Assembly: GCA_049509395.1 (NCBI GenBank)
Contig: JBEKZY010000014.1
Coordinates: 1 to 54,741 of the forward strand
DNA from: JBEKIK01 sp049509395
Lineage (GTDB): Bacteria > Planctomycetota > Planctomycetia > Pirellulales > Thermoguttaceae
Reading direction: 5' to 3'
DNA: 54,741 nucleotides
Shown: one piece after another, positions 8,253 through 16,047 of the stretch
Position numbering within the stretch: the first letter of the stretch is position 1
How the letters are laid out: each line of letters begins with the position of its first letter
Made by a program: the position numbers and the translations under genes
The notes under the pieces: generated by a model
Told to the model about the DNA's origin: nothing
What the model saw: the letters and a program-made list of their open reading frames with translations, nothing else
Database searches by the model: none

Positions 8253-9251
8253 ATGTATTGTGTGTACCCAATGGCAAAAATCCCGATCAGCGCGATTTAT
8301 CCCCTCTCCCTTTGGGAGAGGGATAGGGTGAGGGCGATTCCCAAGCAGGGTTCAGGGTTCAGGATTCAGTCCGTATGTAAAGCCGCGACGGGCACCAACC
8401 GAAGGTTGGTCGGTCTCGCAAATTCGATTGCAAATTGTCAATTGCAAATTGCAAATTGCAAATTGAATTCATCTAGGGCTGGGCACTTTAGTGCCCAGTG
8501 CCAAACCGCAAACGGTTCCGCGCGGAATTCATCCTTCATCCCTCATCCCTCATCCCTCTTCCATCATCATTCCGCTTTCACCCTCGTCGAAGTCCTGCTC
8601 ACCCTTTGCCTGCTGGTCATCATTAGCGCAATGGCCTGGCCGCAGTTGGAAAAAACTTTCTCCGGCCAACGACTCCGCAAAGCCGCCGATATCGTACGCA
8701 CTGCGTGGTCCAAAGCCCGAGTCGAAGCCATGCGAACCAGCAGCATTCGGGTTTTCCGTTACGAAATCTCTGGCAACAGGTATCGCATCGACATGCTTTC
8801 TACCGACCCTGTCGCTCTCCTGACCGGCTCAACCGCCGATCCCGCGTCGAACAACGCCGCACAAACGGCTAACTCAGATATCGCGACTAATGCCGGATCA
8901 CCGCAAAACACCGGCGGCCTCAATCCCATGGCGCCTTTCTTCCAACAAATCCTGCCTAAAGATATTGTCTTTGTCTCCAGCCAGACCGGACTGGATCCCA
9001 CCGCCGCCGCCGCGAGTGCTACTACGCCCGCCACAGCCGACGCATCTTCCCTCGATCCGTCCCTCGCCAACAGCGTCCCTGCCGTCGGCTCAGGCTGGTC
9101 CGAACCGATTTTCTTCTATCCCGACGGCACTACTTCCGACTCAAAATTACTGCTTGCCAACAAAGAGGGCCGGACCATTGAATTGTGGCTCCGCGGCATT
9201 ACCGGTATGGTCAAAATAGGCGACATAACCGCCGGGGGGCAATTACAATGA
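8253..9251 (+). CDS. gspH: Minor pseudopilin GspH with a repeat-encoded N-terminal extension
   Basis: The prepilin site is HSA|FTLVEVLLTL, with the mature Phe at codon 109 (8577). The mature part is about 224 residues. It starts with the usual hydrophobic helix and RLRKAADIVRTAWSKARVEAM, typical of GspH. It then carries a long Ala/Thr/Ser-rich stretch and ends LWLRGITGMVKIGD. Residue -1 is Ala rather than the usual Gly. The only ATG in frame is at 8253, directly after the gspG stop. The 324 bases from there to the mature protein are almost wholly repeat elements. Either the leader is an extraordinary 108 residues, or translation starts at a TTG close to 8462 or another non-ATG codon. Overlaps gspI by 4 bases. 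Confidence 0.8.
   Translation: MYCVYPMAKIPISAIYPLSLWERDRVRAIPKQGSGFRIQSVCKAATGTNRRLVGLANSIANCQLQIANCKLNSSRAGHFSAQCQTANGSARNSSFIPHPSSLFHHHSAFTLVEVLLTLCLLVIISAMAWPQLEKTFSGQRLRKAADIVRTAWSKARVEAMRTSSIRVFRYEISGNRYRIDMLSTDPVALLTGSTADPASNNAAQTANSDIATNAGSPQNTGGLNPMAPFFQQILPKDIVFVSSQTGLDPTAAAASATTPATADASSLDPSLANSVPAVGSGWSEPIFFYPDGTTSDSKLLLANKEGRTIELWLRGITGMVKIGDITAGGQLQ
8301..8556. repeat. Block of seven repeat modules inside the gspH 5' frame
   Basis: In order: a CCCTCTCCC...GGGAGAGGG-ATAGGGTGAGGG element (8301-8334); three GGTTCAG-type heptamers (8347-8367); the ACCAACCGAAGGTTGGT hairpin shared with 7511-7534 (8390-8413); five CAAATTG heptamers, one a variant (8431-8465); a hairpin CTGGGCACTTTAGTGCCCAG (8479-8498); a short ACCGCAAACGGTT hairpin (8505-8517); and four TCATCCC heptamers (8529-8556). 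Confidence 0.8.
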
Positions 9252-9982
9252 TTATTTTTAAACTGATACGAAATAAGGCGGTTGCCTTCCGTTCAATTTG
9301 CAATTTGCAATTTGTAATTTGCAATTTGCAATCAAATAAGCGGGTAGCCCAGGTTCTCGAACCTGGGCGGCTTTGCCGCAAGAGGCTGAAGGGATATCGC
9401 AATACCTTGTCAAACCCTCTTGGGATTTCGTCCCACAGGTTCAAGAACCGGTGTTGCCCATTTCCTGGATTTATTCATCCCTCATCCCTCATCCCTCATC
9501 CCTCTGCCAAGAAAAACGCCTTTTCCATCCTCGAAGTAATCCTGGCCCTGGCCATCCTTACCGGAGCCATGGCCGTCCTCGGCGAGCTGGGCCGCCTGGG
9601 TTTTCAAAACGCCAAGTCCGCACAAGACCTCACCAAAGCCCAAATGCTTTGCGATAGCAAAATGGCCGAATACACCTCGGGCATTACCACGCCCCAGGCG
9701 GTTTCGGCCACCCCCTTCGATCCCATCGATCAAGATTCCACCAACTCTACTACATGGATCTATTCCGTCGATGTTCAGCAGATCGATCAGGACGGCCTGG
9801 ATGCCATCTGCGTGACCGTTACCCAAAATCTTCCAGCCAATCAACATCCCGCGTCCTACTCCATAACCAGGTGGATCGTCGACCCAAGCGCTGGACAATC
9901 AACCTCAACCGATTCCACTTCCACCCAATCTTCCACTACCGGAACTACCGGAACTACCGGAACGACCGGAACGGGGAAATAA
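9248..9982 (+). CDS. gspI: Minor pseudopilin GspI with a repeat-encoded N-terminal extension
   Basis: The prepilin site is KNA|FSILEVILALAIL, with the mature Phe at 9521, giving a mature protein of about 153 residues. The sequence GAMAVLGELGRLGF and the later VTVTQN/YSITRWI strands fit GspI. The ATG at 9248 overlaps the gspH stop (ATGA) and has a GGGGGG run about 8-11 bases upstream, which supports this start by translational coupling. That gives a 91-residue leader containing a heptamer array, a complete 120-bp inverted-repeat element and a second heptamer array. There is no ATG or GTG nearer the mature end; TTG codons exist near 9407. The C-terminus is a TGTTGTTGTTGTG tail encoded by 9-bp repeats. 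Confidence 0.8.
   Translation: MIIFKLIRNKAVAFRSICNLQFVICNLQSNKRVAQVLEPGRLCRKRLKGYRNTLSNPLGISSHRFKNRCCPFPGFIHPSSLIPHPSAKKNAFSILEVILALAILTGAMAVLGELGRLGFQNAKSAQDLTKAQMLCDSKMAEYTSGITTPQAVSATPFDPIDQDSTNSTTWIYSVDVQQIDQDGLDAICVTVTQNLPANQHPASYSITRWIVDPSAGQSTSTDSTSTQSSTTGTTGTTGTTGTGK
9294..9335. repeat. CAATTTG heptamer array inside the gspI frame
   Basis: Five units (9294-9328), one with T for C, then CAATCAA. Read in the gspI frame they encode ICNLQFVICNLQ. Confidence 0.85.
9341..9460. repeat. Inverted-repeat element (copy A) inside the gspI frame
   Basis: Imperfect terminal inverted repeats, one end with CCCAGGTTCTCGAACCTGGG and the other with GGTTCAAGAACCGGTGTTGCCC, flank a core containing CTCTTGGGA and TTGTCAAACCC. 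The reverse complement matches the segment at 34221-34386 in order: CACCGGTTCTTGAAC, CCCAAGAGG, GGGTTTGACA, CTCTTGCGGCA. The two are copies of one family. Confidence 0.7.
9475..9502. repeat. TCATCCC heptamer array just before the GspI mature sequence
   Basis: Four perfect 7-bp units, ending 18 bases before the mature Phe codon. The same heptamer stands before the GspH mature sequence at 8529-8556. Confidence 0.85.
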
Positions 9983-9984
9983 CA

Positions 9985-11415
9985 ATGTGCAATAACATAA
10001 ATGCCCTAGCGCGGACGACTGCCGCAACCAAATTTTTGAAATTTAAAATTTGCAATTGTCAATTTGCAATAAATAAATCTGCACGCAAAAACCACGCTTT
10101 CACCCTCCTGGAAATAATATTGTCCTTGGGCCTGTCCGTACTGGTCCTGATAGCCGTGGGCATGGCTATTAACTTGCATCTCCGCTTGCTCGATTCCGGC
10201 CGCACCAAGGTCTCCGAAGCCCAACTTGCCCGGCAAATTCTGCGGAATATCGCCCAAGACTTGCGCAGCGCGGTTCCATACTCCGCCGCCAATTCAAGCG
10301 GCAGCTCTTCCGGCAGCTCATCCAGTTCAAGCAGCTCGTCCAGTTCAAGCAGCTCGTCCAGTTCAAGCAGCTCATCCGGCCCCTCCAATGTCTCCCCCGC
10401 TTCGTCTCCCTCCCTGCTCACCGCCGCCATTGGCATGAGCCTAACCGGCCAGGCCGGTAAGGGCGGCGGCACAGGTGCGACGGGTGGCAGAACCACCGGC
10501 ATGGGCGGCGGCACTGGTGCTACGGGCGGCAGAACCACCGGCATGGGCGGCGGCACTGGTGCGACGGGCGGCAAGACCACCGGCATGGGCGGCGGCACTG
10601 GTGCGACGGGCGGCAAGACCACCGGCATGGGCGGCGGCACTACTAGTACGGGCAGCAGCACTGGTGCGGGCGCCAAGGCTGCTACGGGCAACAAGACTTC
10701 TACGGGCGGCCAAACCGGGACGGGCGGCCAGAATTCTACGGGCGGCCAGTCCAATTCCACCACCGATGGATCAGACACCGCCGACTCCGAGGACCGCACT
10801 TCCGATATCGCCGACGCCCCTGTGCAATCCGTTCCCGGACTCTACGGCAATGCCAATCAACTCCAAGTCGATATCAGCCGCCTCCCTCGCGTCGACCAGT
10901 ACATCGCCATTTCCGACCAGGCCGACAACGGCATTACCAACGCCGACCTGGTGAGCGACGTGAAGAACGTGTCTTATTTCGTCATCAATAATGGCGCATC
11001 CTCCCCGGCAGCGCTAAACGGAACCGCCCCTGCAACCGGGCTGGTTCGCCGCGAAATAAGCCGGGCCTCCGGGCTCTACGCCGCTCAGCAAGCCGGACTA
11101 TCCTCCTCTACCACCGACAATTTAACCCCCCTTGCACCCGAAGTCTTGGAAATCGATTTCCTCTACACCGATGGCACCCAATGGCTCGATACCTGGGATA
11201 CCGTCTCCTATGGCGGCCTGCCCGTGGCCGTGCAAGTCAGCATCGTCATTGCCCCTCTGAATCCCCTCAACGCAAACGCTCAGCCCAACACATACCGTCT
11301 CCTGGTGAGCATCCCCGCCGCCACAATGGCCGCCTCGCAATCATCGTCCTCGACTTCGTCCTCGTCCTCGACTTCTTCCTCGTCCTCGACTTCTACCACT
11401 TCGTCCACTCAATAA
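9985..11415 (+). CDS. gspJ: Minor pseudopilin GspJ with poly-Ser and Gly/Thr repeat insertions
   Basis: The ATG at 9985 lies 2 bases after the gspI stop, with GGGGA upstream. The prepilin site is NHA|FTLLEIILSLGLS, with the mature Phe at 10099. This gives a 38-residue leader containing a CAATTTG-type array (KICNCQFAI). The mature part, about 438 residues, is roughly twice the size of usual GspJ. The pseudopilin helix and AQLARQILRNIAQDLRSAV are followed by a serine tract of over 20 residues (10318-10378). Next come four copies of the 14-residue unit GATGGRTTGMGGGT (10462-10632) and further Thr/Gly-rich sequence. A conserved C-terminal domain (YFVINN, LVRREISR, VLEIDFLYTDGTQWLDTWDT) then fits GspJ. 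It ends in a second Ser/Thr tail. Confidence 0.85.
   Translation: MCNNINALARTTAATKFLKFKICNCQFAINKSARKNHAFTLLEIILSLGLSVLVLIAVGMAINLHLRLLDSGRTKVSEAQLARQILRNIAQDLRSAVPYSAANSSGSSSGSSSSSSSSSSSSSSSSSSSSSGPSNVSPASSPSLLTAAIGMSLTGQAGKGGGTGATGGRTTGMGGGTGATGGRTTGMGGGTGATGGKTTGMGGGTGATGGKTTGMGGGTTSTGSSTGAGAKAATGNKTSTGGQTGTGGQNSTGGQSNSTTDGSDTADSEDRTSDIADAPVQSVPGLYGNANQLQVDISRLPRVDQYIAISDQADNGITNADLVSDVKNVSYFVINNGASSPAALNGTAPATGLVRREISRASGLYAAQQAGLSSSTTDNLTPLAPEVLEIDFLYTDGTQWLDTWDTVSYGGLPVAVQVSIVIAPLNPLNANAQPNTYRLLVSIPAATMAASQSSSSTSSSSSTSSSSSTSTTSSTQ
10039..10072. repeat. Heptamer array in the gspJ leader
   Basis: AAATTTA, AAATTTG, CAATTGT, CAATTTG, then CAATAAA: degenerate units with a 7-bp period. Confidence 0.75.
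10318..10375 (+). repeat. 18-bp tandem repeat encoding poly-Ser in GspJ
   Basis: Three copies of TCCAGTTCAAGCAGCTCG (the last with TCA), all serine codons. Confidence 0.8.
10462..10632 (+). repeat. 42-bp tandem repeat in GspJ
   Basis: Four copies with starts at about 10462, 10504, 10546 and 10588. Each encodes 14 residues of Gly/Ala/Thr with Arg or Lys and Met. The nucleotide sequences are nearly identical, so the expansion is recent. Confidence 0.85.
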
Positions 11416-11426
11416 ATCCCTTAATA

Positions 11427-13307
11427 ATGAAAAACATAACCATCCTTTATGACCGTCTTCATGACCGTTGGGGCGACAGTTTAACTGTCGCCCCAACAAC
11501 GGCTGCCGATTCCTCAATTCGCAATTTGCAATTTGCAATTTGCAATCTAAAACCTCCCTCCCGCCGGGGTTTCGTGCTCGTTCTCGTAGTTATCGTGGTC
11601 GCACTGCTGACGCTGGTCTGCTTCACCTTTTCGGAATTGATGCTCACCGAAAGAAAAGCGGCCATCATTGGCGGCCGCCAGGCGCAGGCCTTGGCCGCCG
11701 CCGATTCCGGCGTGCAAATGACGCGAATTTTCCTGCTTAAAGATATCGCCACCCAGAACCAGGCCGGCGGATGGTACGACAATGCCTCGCTTTTTTGCGG
11801 CTCCACCGTGGTCAACGACACCAATCCCGCCGCCCGCATAAAGGTTACAATCGTGTCGCCCCTGCAGGTAAACGGCATCCCCGGCGCCGGCATCCGCTAC
11901 GGCCTGGAAAACGAATCCGCCAAGCTGAATATCAATAATATATTGACTTTCGATAAATCATCCAAAAATACATCGTCAGGCGGGACATCCACGGGCGGAA
12001 CCGCAGGCGCTACTGGAAACAAAGGCGCTGCAGGAACCACAGGCGTTGCAGGAACCACAGGCGCTGCCGGAACCGGAAGCAGCACAGGAACCGGTTCCAG
12101 TACCACTTCCAGCTCCGGCGCAACCGGCGCCGCCACGATCTTGATGAACCTCCCCGGCATGACCCAGGATATCGCCGATTGTATTCTCGACTGGATCGAT
12201 ACCGACGATCAGCCCCGCGAATATGGGGCCGAGTCGGATTACTATTCCACCCTCACTCCGCCTTATCTTCCCAAGAACGGCCCGCTTACGACCCTTGACG
12301 AATTGCTCCTCGTCAAGGGCGTTACTCCCGCCTTGCTCTTCGGCTCCGACATCAACCGCAACGGCCGCATCGACGTCGATGAACCCACAAATGTGAACAT
12401 GCCCGGCGTCGACAACTCCGACGGCTCCATGAATCAAGGTTGGTCCCCTTATCTCACCTTGTACAGTAAGGAAAAAAACGTCCAATCAAACGGCCAGCCC
12501 AAAATCAATCTCAACGGCAGCGACCTGCAACAACTTAGCACCGATCTCACTTCAGCGCAACTCTCCGATGACCAGGTCCAGTTCATCCTCGCCTATCGCA
12601 TGTACGGCCCCGATACTACTGCCACCACGCAGGATAACGAAAAAGCTACCACTCAACCCGCTGGCAAGAATCAAAAGGCCGGGTCGTCCGGCGGCACAAA
12701 GCTCGATCTTACAAAAGCGGCTACTACCCAGATTAGCTCTCTTCTCGATCTGATCGGCGCACAGGTGAAAATAACAAGCCAAGGGTCGCCTCCAAATCAA
12801 ACTAAAACAACAACCATCCCATCGCCCTTCACCAATTCGTCCGGCGACATGGCCAGCTATTTGCCCACCCTGATGGACTGCTGCACCGTCAACGCCTCTC
12901 AGGACATTGTCGGACGGATAAACATAAATCAGGCCCCCCAGGCCGTGTTGATGACCATACCCGGCATGACCTCCGACATCGTCGATGAGATCATCGCCCG
13001 CCGCACCATGGATCCCAAAAACTTAGATACCAGTCATAGTTTCGCCACCTGGCTGCTTTCCGACGGTCTGGTAACGCTCAAGCAAATGAAGGCCCTTGAA
13101 CAATACGTAACATGTGGGGGTGACGTATACCGCGTCCAGGCTATCGGCTACTTCGACGACGGCGGGGTGGCCGCCCGCATCGAAGTCATACTTGATGCTA
13201 GCACTCAGCCCGCGACGGTGTTATTCTGGAGAGATATAAGCCATCTTGGCCGCGGATTTACCCTGGACGAACTAGGCTCCACGTCGACATCCCCTATTTC
13301 CCAATAA
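11427..13307 (+). CDS. gspK: Minor pseudopilin GspK (helix-hairpin-helix)
   Basis: The ATG at 11427 follows the gspJ stop by 11 bases, with no clear ribosome-binding site. The prepilin site is SRRG|FVLVLVVIVV, with the mature Phe at 11571, leaving a 48-residue leader formed by a hairpin element and a CAATTTG array. The mature protein (~578 residues) is larger than the usual ~300. It carries a collagen-like GATGNKGAAGTTGVAG insertion near codons 185-220. This is followed by the GspK core: LPGMTQDIADCILDWIDTDD, then TLDELLLVKGVTP, and a second helix-hairpin-helix IPGMTSDIVDEIIARR. GspK caps the pseudopilus tip with GspI and GspJ. An internal TTG in the heptamer array would give a leader of about 15 residues. 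Confidence 0.88.
   Translation: MKNITILYDRLHDRWGDSLTVAPTTAADSSIRNLQFAICNLKPPSRRGFVLVLVVIVVALLTLVCFTFSELMLTERKAAIIGGRQAQALAAADSGVQMTRIFLLKDIATQNQAGGWYDNASLFCGSTVVNDTNPAARIKVTIVSPLQVNGIPGAGIRYGLENESAKLNINNILTFDKSSKNTSSGGTSTGGTAGATGNKGAAGTTGVAGTTGAAGTGSSTGTGSSTTSSSGATGAATILMNLPGMTQDIADCILDWIDTDDQPREYGAESDYYSTLTPPYLPKNGPLTTLDELLLVKGVTPALLFGSDINRNGRIDVDEPTNVNMPGVDNSDGSMNQGWSPYLTLYSKEKNVQSNGQPKINLNGSDLQQLSTDLTSAQLSDDQVQFILAYRMYGPDTTATTQDNEKATTQPAGKNQKAGSSGGTKLDLTKAATTQISSLLDLIGAQVKITSQGSPPNQTKTTTIPSPFTNSSGDMASYLPTLMDCCTVNASQDIVGRININQAPQAVLMTIPGMTSDIVDEIIARRTMDPKNLDTSHSFATWLLSDGLVTLKQMKALEQYVTCGGDVYRVQAIGYFDDGGVAARIEVILDASTQPATVLFWRDISHLGRGFTLDELGSTSTSPISQ
11467..11547. repeat. GTTGGGGC hairpin plus CAATTTG array in the gspK leader
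   Basis: Palindrome GTTGGGGCGACAGTT / AACTGTCGCCCCAAC (11467-11497), copy 2 of the family at 4356. It is followed by four heptamers (11515-11542), ending 28 bases before the mature Phe codon. Confidence 0.85.
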
Positions 13308-13344
13308 ATCCCGCGCGCCCTTTTGGCCAAAACCAAAATTATTG

Positions 13345-13456
13345 CAAATTGACAATTGCAAATTGAACAAAGGTGAATATTAAAGTTCCGTGTAAAAGAA
13401 GGCATCGTTCTTGTTCAATTTAAAATTTGCAATTTGCAATTTACAATTTGCAATAA
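13345..13456. repeat. Two heptamer arrays in the gspK-gspL spacer
   Basis: CAAATTG, ACAATTG, CAAATTG at 13345-13365. In the opposite orientation there are five CAATTTG-type units plus CAATAAA at 13416-13456. They lie outside the coding regions, in a 185-bp spacer. Confidence 0.8.
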
Positions 13457-13492
13457 AAAAACTCGCAACCCTGGACCCCGACCCCTGTCAAA

Positions 13493-14974
13493 ATGCCCCA
13501 ACTGCTTGCCCTGGAATGGAACGGTTCTGAAGCGCGTCTGGCGGTGGCCTCCTCGCGGGGCGACCAGGTGCTCATCGAACAAGCCTTTGCCGTCGAATTG
13601 CGCCCCCGCGAACCCGGCGCGGATAAATCGGACGTCGATATCGGGGCCCGCCTTGCCGCCGCCCTGGGCGCTCGCGGCCTGGGCCGTTTGGATACCCTGG
13701 TTGCCATCGGCCGCACGAACATCGAATTGCGCCAGCTCCTCTTGCCTCCCGCCCCCGACGAAGAATTGCCCGACCTCGTCCGCTTCCAGGCCATGCGCGA
13801 GTTCAACGAGTTCGACGAGAAATGGCTCTTGGATTTCATGCCCCTGGGCGACCGCCCCGACGAACCCCGCACCGTCCTGGCCGCCGCCATCGGCCCCGAT
13901 CTGGTCGAGCAGATTCAACAGACCTGCGAGGCCGCCGGCCTGAAACCGCGTCGCTTGGTGCTCCGGGCATGCGCGGCGGCCGCGCTTTTGGAGCGGGCGG
14001 AATCCAAACGCCAGGGCGAATTGCGACTGCTCATCGACCTCCTATCCGACGAAGCCGACCTCACCGTGATGTCCGACGGCCGCGTAATCTTCCTCCGCAC
14101 TACACGCCTGGGTGGCGATCCGCCACAGCCGCAAGTCCTCATCGGCGAGGTCCGCCGCACCATGGCCGCCGTGCAAAACCAACTCGGCGGCCGAAAAGTC
14201 GATTCCATCGTGCTCTGCGGGCAAGCCGCTCAGCAGGCCGAAATGGCCCAACGCATCGAAAAAGACCTGGCCGTGCCCACCGAACTCTTCGACCCCTTCC
14301 AGGGCTTGAATCTGAGCCGGGAACTCCGCTCCGCTCCGCCCGAACATCCCGGCCGCTTCGCTCCCTTGATCGGTCTCTTGCTGGCCGAATTAGAGCATAC
14401 CCCGCACGCCGTCGATTTCCTCCATCCCCGCCGCCGCCTGGAAAAACCCAAAAAGTGGAAACGTTTCATTATCCCAGCCGTCGCCGCCCTGCTCTTGCTC
14501 CTGGGTTATATCGTCTTTCAACGCATTGAACGATCCAACCTCGAGTATTATATCAATGACCTTAACAACCAGGTGCTCCTCTTAAAACGCCAAAACGACG
14601 ATGCCGCCAAACTTCAGAAGATAGTCGATGAAGTCGATAAGTGGAGCGCAACGGATGTTTGCTGGCTCGATGAACTTGAACTCTTATGCCGGAAATTGCC
14701 CCAGCCCAGCGATGCCATGCTCACTCAACTCGACCTGGTTCAAGGCTCAATCAAGGGCGGACAGATGACCATGCAAGGCCTCGCCAAAGACTCCCCCATG
14801 GTCGGAACAATGGAATTGAACCTCAGCGATCCAAATCATAAGGTTAACGATAAAGGCAATACCGAAGACACAAAGGTCAACCCCTATAAGTGGAGTTTTA
14901 ACGTCATTTCGATTGTTACTCCGCCTGCACCAGGCGCCGCTAAAACTCCCACAACCCCGAAACGCAGTAAATAG
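13493..14974 (+). CDS. GspL-like protein (PilM-like actin fold fused to a PilN-like region)
   Basis: The 493-residue protein starts MPQLLALEWNGSEARLAVAS, like the phosphate-1 strand of PilM/GspL actin-fold proteins. The next ~310 residues follow that fold (LLIDLLSDEADLTVM, SIVLCGQAAQ). A single membrane helix lies at about residues 325-345 (PAVAALLLLLGYIVF). A coiled-coil-like stretch follows (YINDLNNQVLLLKRQ), then a periplasmic part like PilN (CWLDELELLCRKLP, ITMQ-type strands). This is the GspL arrangement: a cytoplasmic actin-like part that binds GspE and a periplasmic part that binds GspM. It could also be called a PilM-PilN fusion. The start at 13493 lies after the heptamer arrays. Confidence 0.78.
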   Translation: MPQLLALEWNGSEARLAVASSRGDQVLIEQAFAVELRPREPGADKSDVDIGARLAAALGARGLGRLDTLVAIGRTNIELRQLLLPPAPDEELPDLVRFQAMREFNEFDEKWLLDFMPLGDRPDEPRTVLAAAIGPDLVEQIQQTCEAAGLKPRRLVLRACAAAALLERAESKRQGELRLLIDLLSDEADLTVMSDGRVIFLRTTRLGGDPPQPQVLIGEVRRTMAAVQNQLGGRKVDSIVLCGQAAQQAEMAQRIEKDLAVPTELFDPFQGLNLSRELRSAPPEHPGRFAPLIGLLLAELEHTPHAVDFLHPRRRLEKPKKWKRFIIPAVAALLLLLGYIVFQRIERSNLEYYINDLNNQVLLLKRQNDDAAKLQKIVDEVDKWSATDVCWLDELELLCRKLPQPSDAMLTQLDLVQGSIKGGQMTMQGLAKDSPMVGTMELNLSDPNHKVNDKGNTEDTKVNPYKWSFNVISIVTPPAPGAAKTPTTPKRSK

Positions 14975-14986
14975 TGCGTTTGAGTA

Positions 14987-15010
14987 GGGCGGACATTCCT
15001 GTCCGCCGCC
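14987..15010. repeat. Hairpin element between the gspL-like and gspM-like genes
   Basis: GGCGGACATTCCTGTCCGCC perfect palindrome at 14988-15007. A related GGCCGGACATTCTTGTCTGGCC unit occurs at 50222-50243. Confidence 0.7.
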
Positions 15011-15066
15011 CAGTAAATGCACGGGAAAAATATTAGGACATTTTTAACATCCGCAGTAGTTGATTC

Positions 15067-16005
15067 ATGACCCTGAATAAACGTGAAAAAATACTGGCCA
15101 TCGCAATCGCCGTCCTCGCGGTGGTCTTTGCCTTGTATATGGTGTGGCCTTCAGGCGGAGACTCCATGGACATACTGCGCAACAAACGCGATGCATTGGA
15201 AAAAGAGAAAGATGATAATCAAAAAAAGGCCATCCTGCTGAAAAAGGATACCGACCGCCTGCCGGCCTTGCTCCGCCGCTCCTTGCCGTCCAACACGGAG
15301 GCCGCCAAAAGGGAATATCAAAATTGGCTCCGCAATCTGGCCAAAGATAGATTCACAACCGTGACCTCTCTTAGTTCCGGGGAACAACCGCAAGAAAACT
15401 CGTACACCGACACCGACAAAATCCACCGCACTATCTACTGGAAATTTCACTTTACCCTCGACTGCCAGGGCACCCTCGAACAATTGACCCGCTTCCTCTT
15501 CGATTTCTATTCCGAGGGTCATTTGCAAAAAATCTGTTCCATCAATATTAAACCGCTGAAAAATCCGCAACTCGATCTGAAGATCGTCGTCGATGCCCTC
15601 TCACTGCCCAACTCTAAACAATCCGACCAGCTCTCCAAGGAAAAAAGCAACCGCCTCAAACTCGCCTCTGCCGATCTCTATAATAAAGTTATCGCCAAGC
15701 GAGACCCGTTTGTGGCCTACACTCCTCCCAGACCCACTGAGCGGCGCGGAGACGGGCCTCCCCCTCCCGCAAAAATCGATCCCTGGCAATTCAGCTTTCT
15801 CACCGGCATTATCGAGGCCGATGGCGTTGCCGAAGCCCTGCTATACGAACGCACCACCGACGAAACCCTAAAAGTCCATGAAGGCGAAGAATTCACCATC
15901 GGCAAGGTCAAGGGAAAGGTAAATCGCATCGGCCTGAACGACATCGATATCGAAATCGACGGCAAAACCCATACCGTCAGCCTCGGCAATAGCCTGAAAA
16001 TGTAA
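15067..16005 (+). CDS. GspM/PilO-like protein with a PilP/GspC-like C-terminal domain
   Basis: The protein has 312 residues. The N-terminus is a short cytoplasmic tip, one membrane helix (residues ~9-27, ILAIAIAVLAVVFALYMVW) and a coiled coil rich in Lys/Glu/Asp. An alpha/beta domain follows (YWKFHFTLDCQGTLEQLTRFLFDFY), like PilO or GspM. After a Pro-rich linker (~residue 215-235, PPRPTERRGDGPPPP) comes a small beta domain (FLTGIIEADGVAEALLYE, VHEGEEFTIGKVKGKVNRIG). This resembles the HR domain of PilP/GspC, which contacts the secretin. Fusion of these parts would let one protein bridge the inner-membrane platform and the outer-membrane channel. This is the last gene of the secretion operon. 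Confidence 0.65.
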   Translation: MTLNKREKILAIAIAVLAVVFALYMVWPSGGDSMDILRNKRDALEKEKDDNQKKAILLKKDTDRLPALLRRSLPSNTEAAKREYQNWLRNLAKDRFTTVTSLSSGEQPQENSYTDTDKIHRTIYWKFHFTLDCQGTLEQLTRFLFDFYSEGHLQKICSINIKPLKNPQLDLKIVVDALSLPNSKQSDQLSKEKSNRLKLASADLYNKVIAKRDPFVAYTPPRPTERRGDGPPPPAKIDPWQFSFLTGIIEADGVAEALLYERTTDETLKVHEGEEFTIGKVKGKVNRIGLNDIDIEIDGKTHTVSLGNSLKM

Positions 16006-16013
16006 TGCCTCGC

Positions 16014-16036
16014 GTAGGACGATTTTAAAAATCGTC
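16014..16036. terminator. Palindrome between convergent genes
   Basis: A perfect inverted repeat, GGACGATTTT-A-AAAATCGTCC, sits in the 42-bp gap between two convergent genes. This suits a bidirectional terminator. There is no long T-run beyond the stem, so it could equally be one of the dispersed hairpins. Confidence 0.4.
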
Positions 16037-16047
16037 CCACATCCCGT

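Noticed and set aside
8431..8465. Possible CRISPR array at the CAAATTG repeats
   Set aside because: The units are 7 bp and contiguous, with no spacers; this is a tandem repeat, not CRISPR.
10059..10799. 246-codon minus-strand frame opposite gspJ
   Set aside because: It is the complement of the Gly/Thr and Ser repeats of GspJ, giving Pro/Val/Leu repeats; the plus-strand gene is certain.
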